A stretch of 64,000 nt of DNA, from contig NZ_KQ033922.1 of NCBI RefSeq assembly GCF_000969825.1, positions 53,196 to 117,195 on the forward strand, read 5' to 3'. Below the pieces are notes generated by a model, which searched no databases, was not told the DNA's origin, and saw nothing but the letters and a program-made list of their open reading frames with translations. This document shows, piece by piece, positions 16,903 to 25,954 of this stretch. Every line of letters begins with the position of its first letter. The first letter of the stretch is position 1. Source of the DNA: Parabacteroides gordonii MS-1 = DSM 23371 (GTDB taxonomy: Bacteria > Bacteroidota > Bacteroidia > Bacteroidales > Tannerellaceae). Made by a program: the position numbers and the translations under genes.

Positions 16903-19900
16903 TTAGAATGTAGCTGTCAATCCACCACCAAAGCTGGAAGTATTAGGTACAGAGAATCGCTCGAAGTAACCGCTCATGTTGTTGTTACCCTGTGAAGATT
17001 CCGGGTCAAAGTTAGGCAGTTCGGCCCATAACAAAATATTACGAGCGAAACCGTAAACAGATAAATCTACACCGCAGAACTTCGGTAGCTGATATGTCAA
17101 AGTCAAGTCACGCAATTTTAAGAACGAAGTGTTATAAATGCCAGACTCGGTGACATCATGATAAGACATCCAATAGTCTTGCTTGCTTACCTCTACCGTA
17201 TTCTTCTCGCCGGTAGCCTCATCAATACCCTCGGCCACCATGTTTCCTTCATGGTAGGGCAAAGATTCCTTCGTTGCACCGAAATAGTTCATTGTCATGT
17301 TTGTTCCGTGATACATTTTACCTCCTTGCTGCCAGCTCCATGTTGTTGAGATAGATACTCGTTTGTAGCGTCCTCCCAAAGTGAAACCGGTCGTGAAGTC
17401 AGGAGAGCAGTTTCCTAGGTCTTGCATAGCACCACTTGCCTGAGGCAGACCGTTCAGTAATACTAGGTTGCCGGCCTCGTCACGCTTGAAGGCGTTACCA
17501 TAGATATTTGGATAGTTACAACCTGCCTGCGCACGTATCTGTGGTTCAACAAAACCACCCAACATGATAGACTCAACGCCCGGAGCTAATTCGATAACCT
17601 TGTTGTTGATGCGAGTGAAGTTGATAGCCAGATTCAAGTCATAATCCTTAGCTTGCAAGATCGCGAAATTTAAGGACAACTCATGCGATTTGGTTTGCAT
17701 TTTACCTGCATTGGTCAACATTTCGCTATAACCTGTAGTCGCATCAACCGGAACGGCGAAAATCTGATCTGTTACGTTTTGCAAGCTATAGGTGTACTCC
17801 GCTTTGATACGGCCACCGAAGAACTGTAAGTCGGTACCGATCTCCCAGTTAGCTGTGTTCTGTGGCTTCAAGTTCGCGTCGTAGAACTTAGACGATGGTG
17901 CATAAGCAGACACACCGCTAGGCAACGGATAAGCAATCGGTACATATTGGTAGAAACCACCGCCGTATCCCGGCTGCGTGTAATAAGTCTTATAATATTG
18001 TCCGGCTTGACCTACTTGTGCGAACGATCCGCGTAGCTTACCGTAATTTAGTATACTGTTGTTTTCCAAGAAAGGAAGCTTCGTGAACTCCCAACCCAAT
18101 GACACAGACGGATAGAAGAAGCTACGGCTACCGCGCGGCATAGTAGATACATAGTCGTTACGGCCAGTAACAGTCAGATATAATTGGTCTCTCCAAGAAA
18201 CAGAGGCACTACCGAAGAAACCTACCGTGCGCTCCTGGCGTCCGTACTCATATCCGGAAAGCGAAGTCGTATTAGAGATCGTGGGCAGACCGTAGAAATT
18301 TAAATTCTGACCGGTGTAACTCCATACACGGATATTTTCGTGATTTACCTCGTTGCCTAATACGACATTCACACCCCATTCGTCTTCATCACCAAATTTA
18401 GCGTCGAAGTTAGCCGTAAACAAGTTGTTGAATACGTTGTGCTGCGAACCATAGTTATCGACCTGTCCTTTCGTGTTGGCTGCAGAACCGATCTCGGCGA
18501 TGTCGCGATAGTCTGAAGTCCAGATATCCAAACCGGCTTGCTCACGGAAGCGTAATGACATATTATCGTCCCAGCCCAACTCTGGCTCGTATTCTACGTA
18601 AGCATTACCGAAAGCACGGTTGGTGTGCTGGCGATATTCATCGTTCTCGGCCCACCAATAGGGGTTGTTAAAGTTTGTCGAGCGGAACAATATCTGTTTA
18701 GTCGGATCACCTGGAGCGTTGAAAGGAATGCCTTTTAAATCATATTCAGAAGGTGCGGAATAAACCACGTTCATAATACCAGAGTTTGCACCCGGAGCAC
18801 TTGTAATCTTGCTTGAAGAATAATTAGCTGAGAAACCAGACTTCCATTCATTATTGATCTTCCAGTCAACCAAACCGCGGACTCCCCAACGATCCATGCC
18901 GGTAGAAGGGATAATACCCTTTTGGTGAGAGTTGTTGATACCAACGGAGTAGTTTAAGCCGTTTAACGCTTGTGAGATATTGAAGTTCGTATTCTCGGTG
19001 AAACCGGTTCCCAAGAAATCACCTACGTTATCGTATATCTGCGGTGTAGTCCAACCATCCAATCCGGCTGCTGCACGTTTCGGGTTGTAATACATACCTT
19101 GGTGCAAACCATCTGCTTGCGTATAAGCGTTGTCGGTGTTACCGCCATATTTAGCATCATTAGCCAAGTCGTTGATTTTCGGACCCCAACTCATGGATGA
19201 GGTAGGGCTATAACTCCCAACACCATCGCCTTGCGCATAGACATCCTGGCGTTCGAACTTGCGAGATACACGCTGTGCACTCAAGTTGGTAGAAACAGTT
19301 ACTTGAGGACGACCTTTCATCTGGTTTGATCCACGTTTCGTGGTGATCACGATCACACCGTTAGACGCACGAATACCATACAAGGCAGAAGCAGCCTGCC
19401 CTTTCAATACATTGATTGTCTCAATATCCTCCGGATTGATATCAATACTACGATCCGCATAGTTGCTACCAGAGACGGAGGAACCCGTATCGAAGTCTGC
19501 CGCCGTATTGATTGGCATACCATCGATCACATACAACGGCTGATTGTTACCATCGAAAGAACGGGCACCACGAATCGTGATTTGTGCGGAAGCACCCGGA
19601 GCACCGGAAGACTGACGGATATCCACACCGGTCAGCTTACCCTGGATAGCGTTCGCTAAAGAAGTCGTACCACTTTTGTTCAATTCATCCGACTTCAAGT
19701 CTTGGGCTGCATACCCTAATGCTTTACGTTCACGTTTGATACCCATAGCGGTTACAACTATCTCATCTAAGTCCTGAGTATCAGACAATAATTTCACATT
19801 TACCCTAGAGGATACTCCAACTTCCTGGCTTTTCATCCCTACATAAGAAATGACCAGAGTCTTTGCAGAACTTGGTACATCCAATGAGAACGCACCATTA

Positions 19901-20067
19901 AAATCAGTCACTGTACCGACCATTGTACCTTTTACAACAATCGATGCACCAATAATTGGCTCATTATCATCCGCCGAAATAACAGAACCTGTTATCTTCG
20001 TCGTCTGAGCAGTCGCCACCCCAATGCCTAGTACTAGGCAGAATAAAAGATAAGTCAACTTTTTCAT
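16903..20067 (-). CDS. SusC-like TonB-dependent transporter, complete (cassette A, expressed)
   Basis: 1054 residues. It has a signal peptide (residues 1-21, ending VATA-Q), a carboxypeptidase-regulatory-like domain (about 24-100), a TonB plug (about 110-230, with the SusC marks LYVIDGMPI and NVLKGQAASALYGIRASNGVIVITTKRG) and a long beta-barrel ending in Phe. The ATG at 20067 is preferred over the GTG at 20073 because it gives the standard MKKL signal. Codons 66-71 (SSAKTL) are encoded by the inverted copy of the 18-bp shufflon site. This is the only one of the three SusC genes with a promoter and signal peptide. The substrate is unknown. Confidence 0.92.
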   Translation of the reverse strand: MKKLTYLLFCLVLGIGVATAQTTKITGSVISADDNEPIIGASIVVKGTMVGTVTDFNGAFSLDVPSSAKTLVISYVGMKSQEVGVSSRVNVKLLSDTQDLDEIVVTAMGIKRERKALGYAAQDLKSDELNKSGTTSLANAIQGKLTGVDIRQSSGAPGASAQITIRGARSFDGNNQPLYVIDGMPINTAADFDTGSSVSGSNYADRSIDINPEDIETINVLKGQAASALYGIRASNGVIVITTKRGSNQMKGRPQVTVSTNLSAQRVSRKFERQDVYAQGDGVGSYSPTSSMSWGPKINDLANDAKYGGNTDNAYTQADGLHQGMYYNPKRAAAGLDGWTTPQIYDNVGDFLGTGFTENTNFNISQALNGLNYSVGINNSHQKGIIPSTGMDRWGVRGLVDWKINNEWKSGFSANYSSSKITSAPGANSGIMNVVYSAPSEYDLKGIPFNAPGDPTKQILFRSTNFNNPYWWAENDEYRQHTNRAFGNAYVEYEPELGWDDNMSLRFREQAGLDIWTSDYRDIAEIGSAANTKGQVDNYGSQHNVFNNLFTANFDAKFGDEDEWGVNVVLGNEVNHENIRVWSYTGQNLNFYGLPTISNTTSLSGYEYGRQERTVGFFGSASVSWRDQLYLTVTGRNDYVSTMPRGSRSFFYPSVSLGWEFTKLPFLENNSILNYGKLRGSFAQVGQAGQYYKTYYTQPGYGGGFYQYVPIAYPLPSGVSAYAPSSKFYDANLKPQNTANWEIGTDLQFFGGRIKAEYTYSLQNVTDQIFAVPVDATTGYSEMLTNAGKMQTKSHELSLNFAILQAKDYDLNLAINFTRINNKVIELAPGVESIMLGGFVEPQIRAQAGCNYPNIYGNAFKRDEAGNLVLLNGLPQASGAMQDLGNCSPDFTTGFTLGGRYKRVSISTTWSWQQGGKMYHGTNMTMNYFGATKESLPYHEGNMVAEGIDEATGEKNTVEVSKQDYWMSYHDVTESGIYNTSFLKLRDLTLTYQLPKFCGVDLSVYGFARNILLWAELPNFDPESSQGNNNMSGYFERFSVPNTSSFGGGLTATF
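19855..19872 (-). repeat. shufflon site A
   Basis: Minus-strand AGTTCTGCAAAGACTCTG, codons 66-71 (SSAKTL) of the complete SusC. Identity with site B extends four bases further upstream (to 19876), and with site C two bases further downstream. Confidence 0.8.
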
Positions 20068-20161
20068 AGACACACTTTTTTATTTAACTTATAAATAACT
20101 AATTTGCACTATATTGTGAATACTTTGCCAAAACCTATTATAAAACACACCAGAGAGACCG

Positions 20162-20194
20162 CAAATGTAATAATAAATTTATTATAACAACAAA
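20162..20194 (-). promoter_or_regulatory. SusC promoter inside invertible segment
   Basis: On the minus strand TTTGTTG (20188-20194) and TACATTTG (20162-20169) match the -33 and -7 boxes with an 18-base spacer after TTG. The predicted transcription start lies about 90 bases before the ATG at 20067. In this orientation it reads into cassette A. Confidence 0.6.
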
Positions 20195-20650
20195 TAACTA
20201 ACAGGTTTTTACAAAAAACAAACTGTTAATTAACAGAATAGCCCCAAAAATCGGTTGTTTTGGACTATTGAAGTATTAGAATAGATTAAAATCTTCCTAA
20301 CAAAGGGATTAAAATTTCCTATTTTTAACCCCGCCTTATTCACACTTTACATACAGCAATTCCGGCTCTGAAAAACATCGGGTTTCACGAGGGTAGAAAA
20401 GTCTCTGCTATTTTGGGGCTTTTTGAGTAATAAAATAAGCTCTTAATGAATTTCAAAAGGAGTATAAAAATGAACACAAGATATCCGGCAAACAAAATTG
20501 AAACAGAAAAAAATGCCATCAATTTTGTCGTATCTATTCACGCTACAAATTATGTATGAAATAGATACAAATGCTACCAGAATAGGTATTTTATCAAATT
20601 TTCATTTCCTGAGATCTTTGAATCTATTACGGTAGCTGTCTTTATGACCA

Positions 20651-20668
20651 AGTTCTGCAAAGACTCTG
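20651..20668 (+). repeat. shufflon site B
   Basis: Plus-strand AGTTCTGCAAAGACTCTG at the start of SusC homology of cassette B. The codon two positions upstream in the same frame is TGA (20645-20647), so the reading frame is closed just outside the site. Confidence 0.8.
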
Positions 20669-20686
20669 ACCGTTTCTTATGTAGGC

Positions 20687-23572
20687 ATGGAAACTCAAGA
20701 GGTTTCCGTTTCTCCGATCGTTCATATCAAGTTAAAATCAGACACTCAGAATCTTGATGAGATTGTCGTTGTAGGATATGGAACTCAACGCAAGAGAGAC
20801 GTTACGAGCTCTATTGCCAAAGTTGGCGGAGAAGAATTAAGTAATCTGGCTGCGCCCTCATTTGATACCCAGCTGGCAGGTCGTGCTGCAGGTGTACAGG
20901 TTAGTACCCCGAGTGGTGTATTGGGTTCGGGCCCTCAATTTAAGGTTCGTGGTATGAGTACCATCAGCTCCAGTTCACAACCTTTGTTCATTGTAGACGG
21001 TATGCCGATCGCTACCGGTGATAATGGAGACGGGAAAACAGGCTTGGGCCAGTTGTACGCTTCATTCAATGCAATGTCGGATATTAACCCGAACGATATT
21101 GAATCGGTTGAAATCTTGAAAGACGGTGCTGCTACGGCTATTTATGGTTCACGTGCTGCTAACGGTGTTGTTTTGGTTACGACTAAAAAAGGAACCAAAG
21201 GCCGTGCAAAAGTTACTTACGATGGTTATGTAAGTGCAGCCAATGCGAGCAAATTGCATGATCTGTTAGGTGCTAAAGATTTCGTTACGATAGCGAATGA
21301 AAAATTTGAGAACTGGGGTGAAAAAGGACAAGCTGTTTATGATGCCGCAGGCCCGGATACCAAATGGAACGATTATATTTTCCAGACTGGTTTTCAACAT
21401 AGTCATAATGTAGCAGCTAGTGGAGGTACAGACAAAAGTCAGTATTATGTATCTTTTGGTTTCACAGAACAAGAAGGTATTGTTCGCTCCAATGATATGA
21501 ATCGTCTGACATTGAAAGCTGACTTAACCCAGCAGGCAACAAAATGGTTACGCGTTGGTTTGAATGGTCAGATGAGCCGTACCAAACTGAATGGTATATC
21601 GAATTCCGAAAATTCATTGGGAGGTGTCGGTTTTGCCGGTGTACGTATGCTCCCTAACGTAGACGTATACGATCCGACTGATGTCACTGGTTATAATATC
21701 GATAAAGAAAGCCGTAAATCATTAGGCCGTGGTAATAACCTTTCTTACATAGATAACGGTATACAAAATATTGTTTGGGCGTTGGATAACAATGTAAACC
21801 GTTCGAGCAATACACGTACCATCGGTGGTGGTTGGGCTGAAATCACGATCATAGACGGACTTACACTAAAAACACAAGGAGGCTTGGATATCTCAAATGT
21901 GAAAGACTTTATGTACTGGGATTCAGAATCGGGCGATGGTTATGGACGTAAGGGATTAATTGAAGAAGTAAATACAACTTACGAAAACTGGAACTGGCAA
22001 AATATTTTGAATTTCAATCATTCATTCAATGATGTTCACAACTTGAGCGCAACTGCCGTTCAGGAATACACTCACAGCCAGTATGAATATACGGATGCAT
22101 CCGTTCAGCAGTTATCAGACAGATTCTTTACGGATCATATCATTTCTAATACATTCGGTATAAAGGATGTAGGTGGTTATAAGACATTCAATGGTCTGGC
22201 ATCTTATATGTTCCGTGCGAACTATAACTACGACAGCAAGTATTATGCAGGTGCATCTATTCGTTACGATGGATTGTCCAGTTTGCCGGAAGATACTCGT
22301 TGGGGTACATTCTGGGGAGCTTCTATTGCTTGGCGTCTGTCTCGTGAAAATTTCTGGAAAGATTCTCAGGTTAATGAATGGTTTAACGACTTACGTGTTC
22401 GTGCCAGCTACGCAACGTTAGGTAACTCTGATTTGGGAAATAACTTTCCATATTTGGGAACTTATGGTGCAAAATTATACGGATCGCAATCAGGTGTTGC
22501 CTGGAACCGCATGGGTAACAATAACCTGAAGTGGGAAACAACAGAAACATTCGACATCGGTCTGGATGGTTCCATGTTCAATAATCGCCTGACATTTGAG
22601 CTGGCTTACTGGCAAAAGAACTCAAAAGACCTTGTTTTGGAAGTTCCGACAGCTCCTACAATGGGTGTTCCTTATAATTCTTATTACGACAATATCGGTA
22701 AAATCAAGAACTCAGGTTTTGAGTTAACTGTTGGTGGTACGATTATTGCTACTAAAGATTGGAACTGGCGCTCGGATTTCAACTTCTCTACAGTTAAAAA
22801 CACTGTCAAATCGCTATATTCCGGTACTGATATTATTGATAATTACACAATTATTCGTGAAGGAGAATCTTATCGTTCACTCTACGGGTACGACTATTAC
22901 GGAGTCAATATGGAAAATGGTAACCCTATCTGGAGAAAAGCTGATGGTAGCCTGGTTCAGTTCGATACATTCGGCTCATATGATTATGTTGAATATGACC
23001 CTTCCAATCCTGAAGACGTATCGAAAGAATCTTCTCTGGGTTCTAGCGACCGTAAAATCTTAGGTTCATCCATGCCAACCTGGTTCGGAGGATGGAACAA
23101 TACGATTACCTATAAAGATTTCGATTTAAACATATTCCTTCGCTTCTCAGGAGGTAATAAAATCATGAACGCCTCCCGTCAGAGTGCTTTGATGAATATG
23201 GAATTTGCTAATAATGGTAAGGAAATTTTAGGTAGATGGGTATCTCCTACACAAACGGGTGATGGTATGACTCCAAGAATTGGTTATGGTGACGCTGCCG
23301 CCTTATTTAATGACGGTTTTACAGACTCTCATTTCGTAGAGAAAGGAAATTACCTGAAATTATCTAACCTGGCTTTAGGTTATACTTTGCCGAAATCAGT
23401 ACTGTCGGCATTGAACATCACAAAGATCCGCTTATATGCACAGGCTCAGAACCTGTTTACTATCACCGGATATTCAGGTTTGGATCCGGAAACAAATACT
23501 CGTCTGGGCGTAGACTGGAACGGTATGCCTCAACAGCGTTCATTCACTTTTGGTGCAAATATCACATTCTAA
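20687..23572 (+). CDS. silent SusC cassette B (no promoter, no signal peptide)
   Basis: A SusC barrel and plug with intact reading frame. The homology begins at codon SSAKTL (20651), not at the first ATG (20687). What is missing is exactly the signal peptide and the first 65 codons; upstream in frame is a TGA. Plug features are LFIVDGMPI and VEILKDGAATAIYGSRAANGVVLVTTKKG, and the end FTFGANITF is a normal barrel C-terminus. As it stands the product could not be exported. Joined at the 18-bp site to the leader of the complete gene it would encode a 1038-residue transporter. Its SusD partner follows at 23607. The intact barrel argues against simple decay. Confidence 0.85.
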   Translation: METQEVSVSPIVHIKLKSDTQNLDEIVVVGYGTQRKRDVTSSIAKVGGEELSNLAAPSFDTQLAGRAAGVQVSTPSGVLGSGPQFKVRGMSTISSSSQPLFIVDGMPIATGDNGDGKTGLGQLYASFNAMSDINPNDIESVEILKDGAATAIYGSRAANGVVLVTTKKGTKGRAKVTYDGYVSAANASKLHDLLGAKDFVTIANEKFENWGEKGQAVYDAAGPDTKWNDYIFQTGFQHSHNVAASGGTDKSQYYVSFGFTEQEGIVRSNDMNRLTLKADLTQQATKWLRVGLNGQMSRTKLNGISNSENSLGGVGFAGVRMLPNVDVYDPTDVTGYNIDKESRKSLGRGNNLSYIDNGIQNIVWALDNNVNRSSNTRTIGGGWAEITIIDGLTLKTQGGLDISNVKDFMYWDSESGDGYGRKGLIEEVNTTYENWNWQNILNFNHSFNDVHNLSATAVQEYTHSQYEYTDASVQQLSDRFFTDHIISNTFGIKDVGGYKTFNGLASYMFRANYNYDSKYYAGASIRYDGLSSLPEDTRWGTFWGASIAWRLSRENFWKDSQVNEWFNDLRVRASYATLGNSDLGNNFPYLGTYGAKLYGSQSGVAWNRMGNNNLKWETTETFDIGLDGSMFNNRLTFELAYWQKNSKDLVLEVPTAPTMGVPYNSYYDNIGKIKNSGFELTVGGTIIATKDWNWRSDFNFSTVKNTVKSLYSGTDIIDNYTIIREGESYRSLYGYDYYGVNMENGNPIWRKADGSLVQFDTFGSYDYVEYDPSNPEDVSKESSLGSSDRKILGSSMPTWFGGWNNTITYKDFDLNIFLRFSGGNKIMNASRQSALMNMEFANNGKEILGRWVSPTQTGDGMTPRIGYGDAAALFNDGFTDSHFVEKGNYLKLSNLALGYTLPKSVLSALNITKIRLYAQAQNLFTITGYSGLDPETNTRLGVDWNGMPQQRSFTFGANITF

Positions 23573-23606
23573 GTTTAAGAATATAAATCAGTAGAAAATT
23601 ACAATT

Positions 23607-25202
23607 ATGCTAAATAAAAAACTATATAAAAATATATCAGTTGTAGCATTAGGCGCAGCCTTAATTTCGCTACCCTTATTCACTGCTTGCGAAAGTGATG
23701 TAGTGGATCTGTCGCCGGTCGATAAGTTCTCGGATCTGACCGCTTACGGTACTCCCGAACGATGTGAGTTATCAATGATCGGAGCCTATGATGCAGCTCA
23801 ATGCGGTATGTATATCAATTCCACTAATGGTTGGCAACGTGGTTATCCTTTCGGAGCTGCAAGTATACAACAAGGTGAAATGAGAGGCGAAGACATGAAC
23901 TTGACTGCTCAGTTCTATGATTATACATACTCAGCTACTTATAACCTGTCTACGGCGAATAATGTTGCTATGTGGGAGACTTCTTTTGAGGCCATCAACC
24001 GTTACAACACAGTAATGGCTGGTCAGGAATATGCCGGAAGTAATGGTATACTCACTGAAGCACTGGCTAATCAATATAAAGGAGAATGTTTGTTTTTACG
24101 TGCTTTGACATATCATAATTTGTTGATTCATTATGCACTTCCTCTCAATATCGATGGTAATAATAATTATGGTTTACCGATTTATACAACAGCATTCAAT
24201 ACTCCGGAGTCTATTCAGGAAGGTTTGAAAATCGGTCGTTCTACTGTGGCTGAAACATATGCGCAGATCATAAAGGATTTGGATGATGCAGAGCAGCTTT
24301 TGCCCGATCTTATTACAGCCAGTAAAATATCCCGTGCGTCTAAAGGTGCTGCAATAGCATTGAAGACCCGTGTTTATTTGCACATGAGAAGTTGGGATAA
24401 GGTAATTGAGGAGGCAAAGAAACTGGAAGGTGGACGTTTCCAGTTGGAAGCAGATCCGGCAACTCCGTTTACTTCAAGTTCAGATAATAAAGAATCAATA
24501 TTTTCGATAGAAAACAGTACGGAAGACAATCCGGATGTAAACGGTTCTTTAGGTCAGATGATGTCGGGACGCGATGGCGGTCGTGCAATCATAACTTCAT
24601 CTCCGACTGTCTATAATTCAAGCTATTGGACAAAAGATGACAAACGTCGCAATTTGCTGTTGTATCGTGCTTCTGACGATTATTATTATTGCGATAAATA
24701 CCAGGATCCTACTTCTCAGGATGCTTGGGCTCCGCTCCTTCGCTATGCAGAAGTTCTGTTGAACGAGGCAGAAGCAGCCGCACGCGCTAATAATAAAACA
24801 TTAGCTCTCGAAAAGTTGAATGAAGTACGCGACAGATCATTAGCAAATCCGGCACAAGAAAGTTATAAAGCTTCGGATTTCGCTGACACAAAATCTCTTG
24901 TAGAAGCGATCTTGTGGGAACGTCGTATTGAATTTCATGGCGAAGGTCGTCGTTGGGAAGACATTCACCGTTTAGCAAACGATGATATAGCTCCTTCGGG
25001 TGGTATTCCTGCTAAGATAGAATACAACAACTGTAAAGGTAAAGGTGTATTTGTTGTCAACAGTGAAATTAAGCCGGAATGGTATAGCTCTAGTAAAAGA
25101 TTTATCCCATATACAGATAAACGTTTTATCTGGCCTGTTCCATTGAATGACATCTTAAGAAACCCGTCACTGGCAAGTCAACAAAATGCCGGTTGGGAAT
25201 AA
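23607..25202 (+). CDS. SusD-like lipoprotein of cassette B
   Basis: 531 residues of the classical RagB/SusD type. The lipoprotein signal ends in LFTACESD. TPR-like helices include the segment KGECLFLRALTYHNLLIHYALPLN-like region (about 150-175), and the C-terminal RagB/SusD part has RYAEVLLNEAEAAARAN, LNEVRDRS, ILWERRIEFHGEGRRWEDIHRL and a final FIWPVPLNDILRNP, all typical. It starts 34 bases after the cassette B SusC stop and should be co-expressed with it after inversion. It differs in subfamily from the SusD proteins of cassettes A and C, so the cassettes are not recent duplicates. Confidence 0.88.
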   Translation: MLNKKLYKNISVVALGAALISLPLFTACESDVVDLSPVDKFSDLTAYGTPERCELSMIGAYDAAQCGMYINSTNGWQRGYPFGAASIQQGEMRGEDMNLTAQFYDYTYSATYNLSTANNVAMWETSFEAINRYNTVMAGQEYAGSNGILTEALANQYKGECLFLRALTYHNLLIHYALPLNIDGNNNYGLPIYTTAFNTPESIQEGLKIGRSTVAETYAQIIKDLDDAEQLLPDLITASKISRASKGAAIALKTRVYLHMRSWDKVIEEAKKLEGGRFQLEADPATPFTSSSDNKESIFSIENSTEDNPDVNGSLGQMMSGRDGGRAIITSSPTVYNSSYWTKDDKRRNLLLYRASDDYYYCDKYQDPTSQDAWAPLLRYAEVLLNEAEAAARANNKTLALEKLNEVRDRSLANPAQESYKASDFADTKSLVEAILWERRIEFHGEGRRWEDIHRLANDDIAPSGGIPAKIEYNNCKGKGVFVVNSEIKPEWYSSSKRFIPYTDKRFIWPVPLNDILRNPSLASQQNAGWE

Positions 25203-25225
25203 AAATATTACTACCAGATAAGGTG

Positions 25226-25262
25226 AACCCCGATAGTCGATTCTGATTATCGGGGTTTATTA
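25226..25262 (+). terminator. terminator after cassette B
   Basis: AACCCCGATA (25226-25235) pairs with TATCGGGGTT (25248-25257), followed by TTATTATA on the plus strand. Confidence 0.65.
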
Positions 25263-25861
25263 TACTTGTACAGCTAAGTGTCAAAACAAAACTGTAATTG
25301 CATTATAGCAAGCAAAATGATTTTTATTATTGATTTTGTATAACAAGCATAGCGTTTAAATTTAGCATTACAGAAGACTTCGGAATACATTAATTAACAT
25401 ATTTGTCTAAAAATACATCTATTCTGATTTATTTAAAGAAAACCGAACTTCGTTTAAAACGAAATTATTTTTTGTTTTAAACGAGATTAAGTTCCATTTA
25501 AACCGAGATTTAGTTAACAAGTGTTTATTGTTATCTTTTTTGAAGCTATTCAGCACCCCAAAAGCATGTTGAACAACATTTTTACTCTCTATATCAACAC
25601 AAAACAGCTTTATATATATAATATCATATTTACTAATATTTCAGGATATATTCAACTTGTTGTTTTATGATGTTTCAAAAATGATTTTATAATTATGTTT
25701 TATAGAGTTGATAAAGTGCTAAATGTTATTTGTAAAGTGGCTGACAATCGCATAAAAAATAATAAGTCTGGTTTATTCCTCGCACAGTCATTCTACAAGC
25801 AGGTTGAATTGACATTTTGATATTTATGAATGGTGTGTTTACAACAAGAATCAGACTTTAT
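25263..25861. other. 600-bp AT-rich gap with short repeats
   Basis: No gene found. Around 25445-25518 three related stretches occur (CGTTTAAAACGAAATT, GTTTTAAACGAGATTAAGTT, ATTTAAACCGAGATTTAGTT), and the first contains a TTCGTTT/AAACGAA palindrome. They look like degenerate binding sites or remnants of an inserted repeat. Confidence 0.3.
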
Positions 25862-25915
25862 AAATGAAATCAACAAATTTCAAATCGATTGATTTGAAAT
25901 TTGTTGATTTCATTT
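25862..25915. repeat. 54-bp palindrome (25-bp perfect arms) upstream of ATPase gene
   Basis: Perfect 25-bp arms (25862-25886 and 25891-25915) with a 4-base GATT centre. The right arm overlaps the likely -33 box of the ATPase promoter, so it is a candidate operator. It could also form a cruciform or RNA hairpin. Confidence 0.8.
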
Positions 25916-25931
25916 GTTTAAACTATCTTTG
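25900..25931 (+). promoter_or_regulatory. promoter of the ATPase gene
   Basis: TTTG at 25900-25903, a 20-base spacer, and TATCTTTG at 25924-25931 match the -33/-7 pair. Confidence 0.5.
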
Positions 25932-25954
25932 TTTTCATCAAAACATAGATAGTT
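25921..25954 (+). promoter_or_regulatory. second inverted repeat directly before the ATPase start codon
   Basis: Arms of 15 bp with one mismatch (25921-25935 and 25940-25954) and a CATC loop. It ends at the base before the ATG, and one arm contains the -7 box. It may act as an operator or hide the translation start. Confidence 0.5.

Larger units (their letters stand above)
19855..20668. other. predicted invertible promoter/N-terminus segment (814 bp)
   Basis: The segment is bounded by site A (19855-19872, minus orientation) and site B (20651-20668, plus orientation), each carrying the same 18 bases; the identity extends to 22 bases for this pair. It contains the only promoter, signal peptide and first 65 codons of the SusC system. 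In the orientation given it drives cassette A leftwards. Inversion would drive cassette B rightwards and stay in frame. Apart from the SusC start and promoter, I see no gene in 20068-20650. Confidence 0.75.

Noticed and set aside
16903..20073. GTG start at 20073 for the complete SusC
   Set aside because: The ATG two codons later gives a standard signal peptide and is the usual start type here.
20687..23572. Decayed SusC pseudogene
   Set aside because: The body is intact and starts at exactly the same codon and 18-bp sequence as cassette C, which fits a silent cassette better than decay.
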